Under the pieces are notes generated by a model that saw nothing but the letters and a program-made list of their open reading frames with translations, ran no database searches and had not been told where the DNA came from. A program made the position numbers and the translations under genes. Positions 37,305 through 44,275 of a DNA stretch of 62,902 nucleotides are shown here, piece after piece (position 1 is the stretch's first letter; each line of letters starts with the position of its first letter). The DNA is taken from positions 1 to 62,902 of the IMG/VR virus record IMGVR_UViG_3300042691_038517, one strand, 5' to 3'. The stretch comes from a virus.

Positions 37305-37724
37305 ATGATAGAGCCACCTACAGCAGCCTCTTCTGGTATAGAGGTATTTTATCCAGGATCAACAAGAACTGACGCCCCACAAGTGGCACTTGGGTGTGTT
37401 GCAAATATGTTTGTTCGTCAAATGTGTTTTAAACAAGCAGGCCATACCGAGCAGGGGCATAAACATAGTTTCGATCATTTAACACTACTTGCAACAGGTA
37501 AACTATTAGTAGAAGTAGGACAAGAAACAACAATCTTTACTGCTCCTGCAATGATTTATATAAACAAAGATATAGAACATAAGTTAACAGCACTTGAGCC
37601 TAATACAACAGCCTACTGCGTACATGGCTTGCGAGACACTGACGTATCAGACGATATTATTTCTCCAGAAATGATACCAAATGGTGCTTACGCCAAAAAG
37701 CTTAGCAGACAGATAAGAAAGTAA
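37305..37724 (+). CDS. cupin-fold protein
   Basis: A 139-residue cupin: GHTEQGHKHSFDHLTLLATG holds several histidines of the metal site, GKLLVEVGQETTIFTAPAMI the following strands, and NKDIEHKLTALEPNTTAYCV the second motif. Cupins bind metals and act on sugars or small acids. The substrate is unknown. It is the better of two cupins in this small operon. Confidence 0.72.
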   Translation: MIEPPTAASSGIEVFYPGSTRTDAPQVALGCVANMFVRQMCFKQAGHTEQGHKHSFDHLTLLATGKLLVEVGQETTIFTAPAMIYINKDIEHKLTALEPNTTAYCVHGLRDTDVSDDIISPEMIPNGAYAKKLSRQIRK

Positions 37725-37727
37725 TAT

Positions 37728-37988
37728 ATGTTTAGAACTACAGTACAGTGGGCTACAAAGTCAGATTTGTACGATAACGAACAATTTGTTTCTGAAAGAA
37801 GAGCATTTTTAAACAGTTTAGTAGCAATAGAAAAAACCACAGGTATACCGACTATTAATAACACTAATTTTAGTGCAACTATTGAATTTCAGGACGAAAC
37901 CAGTGCACAACAGTGGTTAGACTACGTTACAAGTTTAGCAGAAAAATACGGTAAAACAATTGTTTCTAAAACTATAGAAGCAATTTAA
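37728..37988 (+). CDS. unknown 86-residue protein
   Basis: Small protein (TTVQWATKSDLYDNEQFVSE, SAQQWLDYVTSLAEKYG). It ends just before the acceptor piece of the tmRNA. Function unknown. Confidence 0.6.
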   Translation: MFRTTVQWATKSDLYDNEQFVSERRAFLNSLVAIEKTTGIPTINNTNFSATIEFQDETSAQQWLDYVTSLAEKYGKTIVSKTIEAI

Positions 37989-37994
37989 TTATGG

Positions 37995-38362
37995 TTGTAT
38001 GAAGCAACGAGAAAAGTGTCTTGGACGCGGGTTCGACTCCCGCCTGGTCCACCAGAAAACTTTCTGAGTAACTACACTGGAACAACTGAAATACTTGCGA
38101 ATTCTAGACAGAGCAAGGACCAGCCAGGAAGATGGGTTACCGTGGTTTCAAGTACCTCAGAGAGTTTCCTAATGGGCCAGTCATGGTTTCGACAGGGCAA
38201 AGAGTAAAATAGCAGACAACTCGGCAATGTGAAAGCCGTAGGGTTGGGGATTCCTGGCCGCAGCAGCAAAACAAAAATAAACGCAAACGATCAAGTTTAC
38301 GCATTAGCAGCTTAATTGCCGCTTAGGGTTCTGCCAGTTCCTCGTAACAGAATACTGGCACT
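37995..38362 (+). ncRNA. ssrA: circularly permuted (two-piece) tmRNA
   Basis: The acceptor piece comes first: T-arm GCGGG-TTCGACT-CCCGC, CTGGTCC-A-CCA ending at 38054. The tag piece follows: GGGCCAG (38174), which pairs with CTGGTCC, then TCATGGTTTCGACAGG and the tag frame 38283-38315 encoding ANDQVYALAA-stop. The intervening loop ends pair (GAAAACTTTCTGAG at 38055 with CTCAGAGAGTTTCC at 38156), extending the acceptor stem. A final hairpin TGCCAGT/ACTGGCA ends the tag piece. It would rescue stalled ribosomes; SmpB must come from the host. Confidence 0.9.
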
Positions 38363-38366
38363 ATAC

Positions 38367-38446
38367 TTTAATACTCTGGTCAGCACTGTGAGAAGCGCAG
38401 ATCGACAAGACTAGAACTGGGTTTGAATCCTAACTAGAGTATTAAA
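38367..38446 (+). repeat. 11-bp inverted repeat with tRNA-like remnant
   Basis: TTTAATACTCT pairs perfectly with AGAGTATTAAA around 58 bases holding GGGTTTGAATCC, a T-arm-like sequence, but no CCA. Either a decayed tRNA or the 3' processing stem of the tmRNA. Confidence 0.5.
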
Positions 38447-38463
38447 CTATATTAAAGGAACAC

Positions 38464-39063
38464 ATGAAGAAAACAAATAACTTCGACCCTAAACTGTTTC
38501 AGCCGGAAAAGTATGTTAACAACTTTTCAAAGCCAGTTGCACAACTTCATGAGTTTTACCTAAGCGGCCCTGTTTTGGACGCAGAAGAATACGTTGAATG
38601 GTTTGACATAATCCGCAACGCATCGGCAGTAGATACAATTCGTATTTACATAAACTCGCCTGGTGGTGATTTGTACACCACACTACAATTTTTGCGAGTA
38701 ATGTCAGACACTGAAGCTACCATTATTACTTCAGTAGAAGGCGCTTGCATGAGTGCAGCAACCATGATCTTTCTACACGGCCATAACCACGAAATCACGC
38801 CACACTCGCTGTTTATGTTTCACAACTATTCAGCCGGTACATTTGGCAAAGGTGGCGAAATGTACGATCAACTGCAATTTGAGCGCAAGTGGTCGGAAAA
38901 CTTTATGACAGCTGTGTACAAAGACTTTTTGACTGGTGAAGAAATCCACTCAATGCTAAACAACAAAGACATTTGGATGACTTCCAACGAAGTTATGACA
39001 CGGCTAGAAAAATTGCAGGAAGCCAGAACAAAAGCGGCTGAAGCAACACAAACAACAGAATAA
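38464..39063 (+). CDS. ClpP-like serine protease
   Basis: A 199-residue ClpP-fold protein: RIYINSPGGDLYTTLQFL (oxyanion loop), VEGACMSAATMIFLHG (nucleophile Ser), TPHSLFMFHNYSAG (His). As a separate gene far from the capsid, which has its own protease, it may process other proteins or pair with host ClpX. FDPKL near the N terminus is encoded by GACCCTAAACTG. AAAGGAACAC precedes the ATG. Confidence 0.87.
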   Translation: MKKTNNFDPKLFQPEKYVNNFSKPVAQLHEFYLSGPVLDAEEYVEWFDIIRNASAVDTIRIYINSPGGDLYTTLQFLRVMSDTEATIITSVEGACMSAATMIFLHGHNHEITPHSLFMFHNYSAGTFGKGGEMYDQLQFERKWSENFMTAVYKDFLTGEEIHSMLNNKDIWMTSNEVMTRLEKLQEARTKAAEATQTTE

Positions 39064-39068
39064 CCAGT

Positions 39069-39160
39069 GGGTGGTAATGCAGCGGGGTTGGTCCTGCGAC
39101 TGGCCTTGAAAACCAGGTTCTCAGAAATGGGATGGGGTTCGACTCCTCTGCCACCCGCCA
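39069..39160 (+). tRNA. tRNA-Ser (anticodon TGA)
   Basis: Class II, acceptor GGGTGGT/GCCACCC, loop CTTGAAA, discriminator G, CCA. Confidence 0.9.
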
Positions 39161-39166
39161 GATACT

Positions 39167-39325
39167 ATGAAAAAACTTTGGAGACTATGGGCAAACGCCC
39201 TCGGCGCCAAAGCCGGAAAAACTGATGCAGAAGCCGATGCAGTAGCCATTATACGCACCTTAATTGTACTTTGCTATATAGGCACAAATTGCTTTATTGT
39301 TGCAGGCGTATGGAGGCACTGGTAG
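39167..39325 (+). CDS. small membrane protein
   Basis: A 52-residue protein with a basic start (MKKLWRLWANALGAKAG) and one hydrophobic span (IRTLIVLCYIGTNCFIVAGV), a layout conserved among phage small membrane proteins. It ends within TAGTG, where the next gene starts. Function unknown. Confidence 0.68.
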   Translation: MKKLWRLWANALGAKAGKTDAEADAVAIIRTLIVLCYIGTNCFIVAGVWRHW

Positions 39326-39633
39326 TGGCTATTGGATTCTCAAAACTAAAAAACCCCAAACTGGGTTTAACAGACACAATTACATTTGGTAAATTAGCTG
39401 GATGCAGAATATGTGATGTTGCACAAGATCACTACGAATACTTAATCTGGGCTGAAAAGTCCGGATTTGTTAAGTTTCAACCTGAAGTGGTTGAGCTAAT
39501 ACAAGAGCAAGCTAGTTTTGCCAAGTGGCAAGTTCATTACGAAGAAGAAATAAAACCTTGGTTTGAAGACGACTTGGTTAAACGCGAACGTGAAATGATT
39601 CGCAGTATTCAAGATGACGATGTTCCTTTTTAA
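39325..39633 (+). CDS. DUF3820-like protein with SSB-like tail
   Basis: A 102-residue protein: TDTITFGKLAGCRICDVAQD and HYEYLIWAEKSGFVKF match the DUF3820 plan, and the C terminus is IQDDDVPF, like the acidic tip of SSB. GTG was chosen as start because GGAGG lies eight bases upstream and the codon overlaps the previous stop. The tail suggests docking to SSB-binding repair or replication proteins. Confidence 0.7.
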   Translation: MAIGFSKLKNPKLGLTDTITFGKLAGCRICDVAQDHYEYLIWAEKSGFVKFQPEVVELIQEQASFAKWQVHYEEEIKPWFEDDLVKREREMIRSIQDDDVPF

Positions 39634-39634
39634 T

Positions 39635-39709
39635 GCAGGATTAATTCAGTGGTAGAATGTCTCGTTGCCAACGAGAATGTCAGGAGTTCGACCCTCCTAT
39701 CCTGCTCCA
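39635..39709 (+). tRNA. tRNA-Gly (anticodon GCC)
   Basis: Acceptor GCAGGAT/ATCCTGC, loop TTGCCAA, discriminator T, CCA. Confidence 0.93.
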
Positions 39710-39720
39710 CACAAAACACT

Positions 39721-39930
39721 ATGTACCGAGTTTATTACACCGACCCTAAACTGCCGCACATTGCTGGTTGGCAAGACATAAGTGTTTTGTCTAATGCACT
39801 GGAATGTTGCGAGTTTTTACGCAAAAGCGGAATGCTTTATGTTACCATGGTTTCAGATTATGCCAACATGGTAGGCAAGCCAGGTGCTAGTGGCCCAGAT
39901 ACTGGATATGTGCCACAAATGTTAAGTTAA
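39721..39930 (+). CDS. conserved small phage protein, unknown
   Basis: A 69-residue protein: MYRVYYTDPKLPHIAGWQD at the start and YVTMVSDYANMVGKPGASG at the end, a pattern seen in many tailed-phage genomes without known function. TDPKL carries the 13-base repeated word. Confidence 0.75.
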   Translation: MYRVYYTDPKLPHIAGWQDISVLSNALECCEFLRKSGMLYVTMVSDYANMVGKPGASGPDTGYVPQMLS

Positions 39931-39933
39931 ACC

Positions 39934-40007
39934 GCGGGGTTGGTATAGTGGCTGTGCCGTAGCCTTCCAAGCTTCTGAGACGAGTTCGATCCTCGTACCC
40001 CGCTCCA
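39934..40007 (+). tRNA. tRNA-Gly (anticodon TCC)
   Basis: Acceptor GCGGGGT/ACCCCGC, loop CTTCCAA, discriminator T, CCA. Confidence 0.92.
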
Positions 40008-40021
40008 AATAAAGGTTGTCT

Positions 40022-40327
40022 ATGACAAATCAAACACAACACTATATTCAAGCCCTTGATGCTCTTATCAAGGAAGCAAAGAGTATTAAACGTGGTGACA
40101 GCGTTAGCTGGAACAGTAGCGGAGGTACTGCTCGTGGAAAAGTAACTAAAGTCATTACTTCAGGTAGCGAAGCCGTTCCTGGTAGTAGTTTTACTATTAC
40201 TGGCACACCAGAAGACCCAGGTGCACTAATTCGAGTATACAGGCCTAACTCAGACGGCAAGTACGAAGCCACAGATACTATTGTGGGTCATAAAATCAGC
40301 ACACTAAGAAAAATATCACCATTATAA
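40022..40327 (+). CDS. Hva1/TUDOR-like (DUF2945) protein
   Basis: A 101-residue small beta-barrel protein: SIKRGDSVSWNSSGGTARGK and VTKVITSG, then DTIVGHKISTLRKI, matching the DUF2945 (hypervirulence-associated TUDOR) pattern. The N-terminal 25 residues are helical and extra. Function unknown in phages and bacteria. Confidence 0.75.
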   Translation: MTNQTQHYIQALDALIKEAKSIKRGDSVSWNSSGGTARGKVTKVITSGSEAVPGSSFTITGTPEDPGALIRVYRPNSDGKYEATDTIVGHKISTLRKISPL

Positions 40328-40328
40328 T

Positions 40329-40403
40329 GCCTTGTTAACTCAGCGGTAGAGTGCCTCCTTTACACGGAGTAGGTCGGCGGTTCGATCCCGTCACAAGGTA
40401 CCA
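40329..40403 (+). tRNA. tRNA-Val (anticodon TAC)
   Basis: Acceptor GCCTTGT/ACAAGGT, loop TTTACAC, CCA. Confidence 0.9.
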
Positions 40404-40426
40404 ACAACACTGAAAGTTAGAAACCA

Positions 40427-40879
40427 ATGTCAGTAACATTACAAAACTTAGAAAGTGCACTAGCCGGTGAATCAATGGCACACGTAAAGTATTTATACTT
40501 TGCACGTATCGCCAGAGAAGACGGCTTTGAAGATGTTGCAAAACACTTTGAGCACACTGCAGCGCAAGAACTAAAACACGCTTGGGGCCACCTAGAGCTG
40601 CTTATCGGTAGACCCTCAACCAAAGTTTGCTTAGAAAAAGCAATCGAAGGCGAAACCTATGAGTACACAGAAATGTATCCTACGTTTGAAGCCCGAGCAA
40701 TTCGTGAAGGTAATTACGAAGCTGCCAAAGAAGCAAATGCTCAAGCCGCTGAATCTCGTGAACACGCGGAACAATTTTTGGCAGTGCTCAGAAAAGCCGA
40801 AAAACGTTTTGCTGCACTAAAGCGCGTAGAGCAACGTCATGCAGAGGCATATCAACAAGTTTGGGAGACAGTAAAATGA
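40427..40879 (+). CDS. rubrerythrin-like di-iron protein
   Basis: A 150-residue ferritin-like four-helix protein with rubrerythrin marks: LAGESMAHVKYLYFARIARE, FEHTAAQELKHAWGHLELL (ExxH) and a second pair in EARAIREGNYEAAKEANAQA (ExxN in place of ExxH would weaken one iron site). Rubrerythrins reduce peroxide using electrons from rubredoxin. It lacks a fused rubredoxin domain, but a separate rubredoxin overlaps its end. Rare in phages. Confidence 0.85.
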   Translation: MSVTLQNLESALAGESMAHVKYLYFARIAREDGFEDVAKHFEHTAAQELKHAWGHLELLIGRPSTKVCLEKAIEGETYEYTEMYPTFEARAIREGNYEAAKEANAQAAESREHAEQFLAVLRKAEKRFAALKRVEQRHAEAYQQVWETVK

Positions 40880-41010
40880 CACATATTTGCGTAGTATGTG
40901 ACCATGTTCACAATGAAGAACTAGAAGGTCGTTGGGAAGATCTGCCTGACGACTTTGAGTGCCCTGAGTGCGGCGTAGGCAAGGAAGACTACGTTGAGTT
41001 CGAAGATTGA
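40876..41010 (+). CDS. rubredoxin
   Basis: A 44-residue one-iron protein: HICVVCDHVHNEE gives the first CxxC pair, FECPECGVGKEDYVEFED the second with the usual GVGKED ending. It is shorter than typical rubredoxins (about 53) because the middle is trimmed. The ATG overlaps the rubrerythrin stop, so electron donor and peroxidase are co-translated. Confidence 0.85.
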   Translation: MTHICVVCDHVHNEELEGRWEDLPDDFECPECGVGKEDYVEFED

Positions 41011-41149
41011 AAGTCCTTGCGTCCAAAGGTGCAATCTTGACCCTAAACTGCAACAGTGTGTAGCTTGTGGCAGAACACTAAAACAAATAGTGGAGTGGCA
41101 ATACTACACTCCAGAGCAAAGACAGCAAATAATGGATAGTTTGCGCTGA
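40994..41149 (+). CDS. DUF1289-family small Cys protein
   Basis: A 51-residue protein in another frame overlapping the rubredoxin end: SPCVQRCNLDPKLQQC then VACGRTLKQIVEWQYYT is the DUF1289 signature with four cysteines, probably binding iron or zinc. TTG is the likely start. Its last bases are the 5' end of the next tRNA. LDPKL is encoded by the 13-base repeated word. Family known mainly from proteobacteria. Confidence 0.75.
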   Translation: MSSKIESPCVQRCNLDPKLQQCVACGRTLKQIVEWQYYTPEQRQQIMDSLR

Positions 41150-41219
41150 TAGCTCAGTTGGTCAGAGCAGCCGACTCATAATCGGTTGGTCACAGGTTCA
41201 AGTCCTGTTCGGCGTACCA
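41143..41219 (+). tRNA. tRNA-Met (anticodon CAT)
   Basis: Acceptor GCGCTGA/TCGGCGT, stem GCCGA/TCGGT, loop CTCATAA, CCA. Elongator Met most likely; its first seven bases overlap the DUF1289 gene. Confidence 0.92.
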
Positions 41220-41224
41220 CACTT

Positions 41225-41250
41225 AACCCACCGTCAAGGTGGGTTTTTTG
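41225..41250 (+). terminator. terminator closing the tRNA arrays
   Basis: AACCCACC, GTCAA loop, GGTGGGTT and TTTT. Confidence 0.9.
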
Positions 41251-41267
41251 TTTGTGGAAATATTCAC

Positions 41268-41296
41268 TTGAAATCTCGAATACTTTTTGATATAAT
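41268..41296 (+). promoter_or_regulatory. rightward promoter
   Basis: TTGAAA, 17 bases, TGATATAAT-type -10. Confidence 0.78.
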
Positions 41297-41331
41297 TATT
41301 TTTTAACAACGCAACTCTACTAGAAAATCAC

Positions 41332-41694
41332 ATGAAAATTAATTTCGCACAAGTTCCCGCCAACGACGTTGACACCTTTGGTGATGATGGTCTTTTTGGC
41401 CCTGATGTAAACGGCAACTTTTACTACAACTACCTAGAATTTGGCACTAACCCAGGCGGTGTTGAAGAAGTAGCCATCACAGATGGTTGTGGTCGTTTTA
41501 TGCCCATTTCAGTTAACAATATTCCAGACCTAATTGCAGCACTTTCAGAAGTTGCACGTATTAGTGATACCTTGACCCTTGCCCGACAACTTGAAATGTA
41601 TGCAGAAAGTACCTCAGAAGCTTATGTGGAAAATGACCGAGTCCGACACGACCCCGAATCCGTTCACGAAATTGCTGAACGAGATATTTACTGA
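41332..41694 (+). CDS. unknown 120-residue acidic protein
   Basis: Acidic protein (FGDDGLFGPDVNGNFYYNYL, IPDLIAALSEVARISDTL). First gene of the new transcription unit. It overlaps the next frame by 62 bases. No family recognised. Confidence 0.62.
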   Translation: MKINFAQVPANDVDTFGDDGLFGPDVNGNFYYNYLEFGTNPGGVEEVAITDGCGRFMPISVNNIPDLIAALSEVARISDTLTLARQLEMYAESTSEAYVENDRVRHDPESVHEIAERDIY

Positions 41695-41881
41695 TGAATT
41701 TCAGCCGGTTACACTAGGCTTACTAGAACAAGTAACCAACACAGTAAATATGCACGGAGAAATGATTCAAACTTACGGTGAAGCTTTTCAAACACTGGAG
41801 TTTTTAGCACAAGCCCGTGCAGTAGAACTTGTGCCGCTTAACGGCGACGCAACCCAATTTAAAATACGAAAGCTAATGTAA
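41633..41881 (+). CDS. unknown 82-residue protein
   Basis: Helical acidic protein (MTESDTTPNPFTKLLNEIFT, GEAFQTLEFLAQARAVELVP). The start is one of several ATGs in the overlap with the previous gene and is uncertain. The stop overlaps the next ATG (TAATG). Confidence 0.55.
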   Translation: MTESDTTPNPFTKLLNEIFTDEFQPVTLGLLEQVTNTVNMHGEMIQTYGEAFQTLEFLAQARAVELVPLNGDATQFKIRKLM

Positions 41882-42267
41882 TGGCAACAAAATCACAAAA
41901 ACCAGCAGCCACCACAAGCACACCAGCAGGAGTAGCCCGTACTCAAGCTAATCGCAAACGCAGACTATTAAAACTGCTAAAGCAGCAACCCAACAACAAA
42001 CAGCTGCAAAACGCTGTGTTAGAAACAGGTCAGGCTCGTAAAAAGCCAAACACACCACAGTGGTCACACGGCAATATTCGCCTAGCCAAACTATTTAAGT
42101 ATTTTCGCGGCAGTGCTCCAAAAGAATTGTTTTCAAGCAACCCTAAAGTGCAGCAAGCGGCACTAAGTGCACCAAGTACCAAGCAATTTGTTAACTTGCC
42201 AGTAGGCAAAGTAGACTTTTCACTAGGCGCTCGTGCTTTTATGCGTAAGGCTAACACATGGAATTGA
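41881..42267 (+). CDS. basic protein, unknown
   Basis: A 128-residue lysine/alanine-rich protein with a flexible N terminus (KPAATTSTPAGVARTQ) and a basic helix (NRKRRLLKLLKQQPNN). The composition suggests nucleic-acid contact. It overlaps the following membrane gene by 10 bases. Function unknown. Confidence 0.62.
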   Translation: MATKSQKPAATTSTPAGVARTQANRKRRLLKLLKQQPNNKQLQNAVLETGQARKKPNTPQWSHGNIRLAKLFKYFRGSAPKELFSSNPKVQQAALSAPSTKQFVNLPVGKVDFSLGARAFMRKANTWN

Positions 42268-42518
42268 TTGGATACTATTTGCTTTTTGCACTTAGTACTG
42301 CAATTGCCGCGTGTTATTTATGGTTTTGGCCAATGGTGCAGCAGGCTCGTGCTGCTGGCGTTCAAAACAGCTTTACAGAATATCCCAAAATTAGCTCAGT
42401 AGTGTACATACTAATAAGCACAGTAGTTGCTCCACTGCTTGTGCCGCCAATGCTAAGTGAAACAATGGCCGAGCGATTTCAAGCTGGCCTACACCGTGAA
42501 ATCTTCAAACAAGATTAA
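42258..42518 (+). CDS. small membrane protein
   Basis: An 86-residue protein with two hydrophobic segments (IGYYLLFALSTAIAACYLWF, VVYILISTVVAPLLVPPML) and an amphipathic C terminus. Function unknown. Confidence 0.68.
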   Translation: MELIGYYLLFALSTAIAACYLWFWPMVQQARAAGVQNSFTEYPKISSVVYILISTVVAPLLVPPMLSETMAERFQAGLHREIFKQD

Positions 42519-42529
42519 AAATTTCTAAC

Positions 42530-42558
42530 TTGAAGCATACAGTCAATCCCTGTATAAT
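42530..42558 (+). promoter_or_regulatory. rightward promoter
   Basis: TTGAAG, 17 bases, TATAATATAGGCT. Confidence 0.78.
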
Positions 42559-42590
42559 ATAGGCTTAGATTGATACAAAAGGCAAACCAT

Positions 42591-42863
42591 ATGAAACTCG
42601 TAGAATTCAAATACACAAAAGCAGACGGCACAACCAGCGAGCGTGCTGTAATCGAAGTACTGCAACCCTGCAAGCACTTTGAAGGCATTGACATTTCTGA
42701 TATGCCAGAAGATGTGTTCGCTGAGTTCACCAGTGAATATCGTGACTTGCTTGCTGAACAGTATAATGCTAAAATTAGTATTATGCAAAAGTATGACTTA
42801 AAGCATAACTATCGTCGATTCCTTCCAGAAAAAATGACCGACGTAACTACAAACCACATTTAA
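42591..42863 (+). CDS. conserved phage protein (possibly WYL-like)
   Basis: A 90-residue protein: MKLVEFKYTKADGTTSERAV opens like the beta part of WYL domains and DLKHNYRRFLPEKMTDV closes a conserved helix. Close relatives are common in tailed phages. It precedes the DNA-binding-like genes. Ligand sensing is possible; function unknown. Confidence 0.7.
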   Translation: MKLVEFKYTKADGTTSERAVIEVLQPCKHFEGIDISDMPEDVFAEFTSEYRDLLAEQYNAKISIMQKYDLKHNYRRFLPEKMTDVTTNHI

Positions 42864-42884
42864 ACAAAACTGAAAGAAAACAAA

Positions 42885-43253
42885 ATGGCTGCTACATGGA
42901 CTGATGAATTGAAACAAGAAGTTATTGCCAAGTACGAAGGTGCTGGCCCAACTCCTGAAAATTCCACTGAAATTATCAAAGACATTGCCGAAGAAATCGA
43001 AATGTCGCCTAACGGCGTGCGTATGGTACTAGTGCAAGCTGGTGTGTATGTGAAAAAAGACCCAGGTGCTGCTCCTGCAGGCAAAACCAAAACTGCAAGC
43101 ACTGGTGACAAGCCTGCTCGCGTATCAAAAGAGTCGGCTATTGCAGAACTAACTGCTGCTATTGAAGAAGCCGGTAAAACAGTTGACGCTGATATCTTGA
43201 GTAAACTAACTGGCAAAGCCGCTGTTTACTTCTTGGGCGTTATCAAAGGTTAA
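42885..43253 (+). CDS. helix-turn-helix-like conserved phage protein
   Basis: A 122-residue protein: WTDELKQEVIAKYEGAGP, then IAEEIEMSPNGVRMVLVQAG as a helix-turn-helix pattern, VYVKKDPG linker and a C-terminal helical module (ADILSKLTGKAAVYFLGVI). The plan matches the small paralogs at 9-16 kb, so it is a distant member of the same family. Probably DNA binding. Confidence 0.75.
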   Translation: MAATWTDELKQEVIAKYEGAGPTPENSTEIIKDIAEEIEMSPNGVRMVLVQAGVYVKKDPGAAPAGKTKTASTGDKPARVSKESAIAELTAAIEEAGKTVDADILSKLTGKAAVYFLGVIKG

Positions 43254-43284
43254 TCCCAGGCGGCCTAGTGCCGCCTTTGTTATT

Positions 43285-43485
43285 ATGGCAACTAAGAAAA
43301 CAAAACAAGTGTGGCCAAAAGTAGTTAAGGGCAAACACTTAACAGTTACTACCTATGAAAACGGTAAAACCGAGTTGTCTTGGGACGACGAGGCACTGTT
43401 ACAAGAAGTACGCACAGCCATTGCTGTGTATACTGCTAAACAAAAATCCAATCACCAAGAAAAATACGGCGTAAAGGCAAAATAA
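43285..43485 (+). CDS. unknown 66-residue basic protein
   Basis: Basic protein (WPKVVKGKHLTVTTYENGKT). The stop overlaps the next ATG. Function unknown. Confidence 0.65.
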   Translation: MATKKTKQVWPKVVKGKHLTVTTYENGKTELSWDDEALLQEVRTAIAVYTAKQKSNHQEKYGVKAK

Positions 43486-44114
43486 TGGCAACACGAAAGA
43501 AATCCGCTAGTGAAGAAGAACTAATGACTCCTGCTAACATTAGTCGGGTTATTCGTTTGCTTGAGCCTCAAGACGAAGGCGTCAAGCCTATTACTAAAAA
43601 AGATGCCTGTCAGATTCTAGGCATGAGTTATAACACCACACGACTTGGTACGATCATTGAGGAATTTAAAAAAGCTCAGGCTCGTAGTGCCAAACGTCGT
43701 GCTGAACTGCGTGGCAAACCTGCTAGCCACGAAGATATTGTGTACATTATCACTGAGTACTTAAACGGTGAAACAGTGGATGGTATTTCAAAAATGACTT
43801 ATCGTTCACCTACATTTATTAAAAACTTGCTAGAAACACACGCAGTCCCTATGCGTGTACCTGGCCACAGCTACTTTAACCCACAGCTTATTCCAGATGG
43901 TGCAGTACGTGATCGATTCAAAGTCGGTGAAGTTGTTTATAGTTCTCGCTACGACTCTACTGCTAGGATTGATGCTGAGCGTGAAAACCATCCAGTACAT
44001 GGTTGGGTTTATGCTATATATCTACTAAGCGATAAGTGGTTGCAAAGTGCTTATCAGCCCGCTAGTGAACTCGCCAGTTTACAACACTTACGCGATCTAG
44101 GAGTTCGTATATGA
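43485..44114 (+). CDS. predicted DNA-binding phage protein
   Basis: A 209-residue protein: ITKKDACQILGMSYNTTRLG and VDGISKMTYRSPTFIKNLLE both read as helix-turn-helix segments; the C terminus (FKVGEVVYSSRYDSTARI) is a small beta domain. Two DNA-contact segments in one chain suggest a regulator or replication accessory factor. Similar proteins occur in other phages without known role. Confidence 0.68.
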   Translation: MATRKKSASEEELMTPANISRVIRLLEPQDEGVKPITKKDACQILGMSYNTTRLGTIIEEFKKAQARSAKRRAELRGKPASHEDIVYIITEYLNGETVDGISKMTYRSPTFIKNLLETHAVPMRVPGHSYFNPQLIPDGAVRDRFKVGEVVYSSRYDSTARIDAERENHPVHGWVYAIYLLSDKWLQSAYQPASELASLQHLRDLGVRI

Positions 44115-44275
44115 TTCAAATACTAGTATCATTTGTACTAGTTACACTATTGGTAGCTTTTGCATATCATAGTGTTAGTACTTTTACCCTGCGCGAGTAC
44201 AAACTTGCGTTTAAAATTGTGGCTGCTGCCTTGGCTTCCGCACTAATTCTTGTTATTATCACACTTTTATTCTAA
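44111..44275 (+). CDS. small two-span membrane protein
   Basis: A 54-residue hydrophobic protein (MIQILVSFVLVTLLVAFAYH, AAALASALILVIITLLF). Overlap (ATGA) with the previous gene and zero gap to the SPFH gene. It could partner that membrane protein, as small membrane proteins often do with SPFH scaffolds. Confidence 0.68.
   Translation: MIQILVSFVLVTLLVAFAYHSVSTFTLREYKLAFKIVAAALASALILVIITLLF

Noticed and set aside
28411-41219. CRISPR array
   Set aside because: The repeated structures differ in sequence and spacing; no direct repeats with spacers are present.
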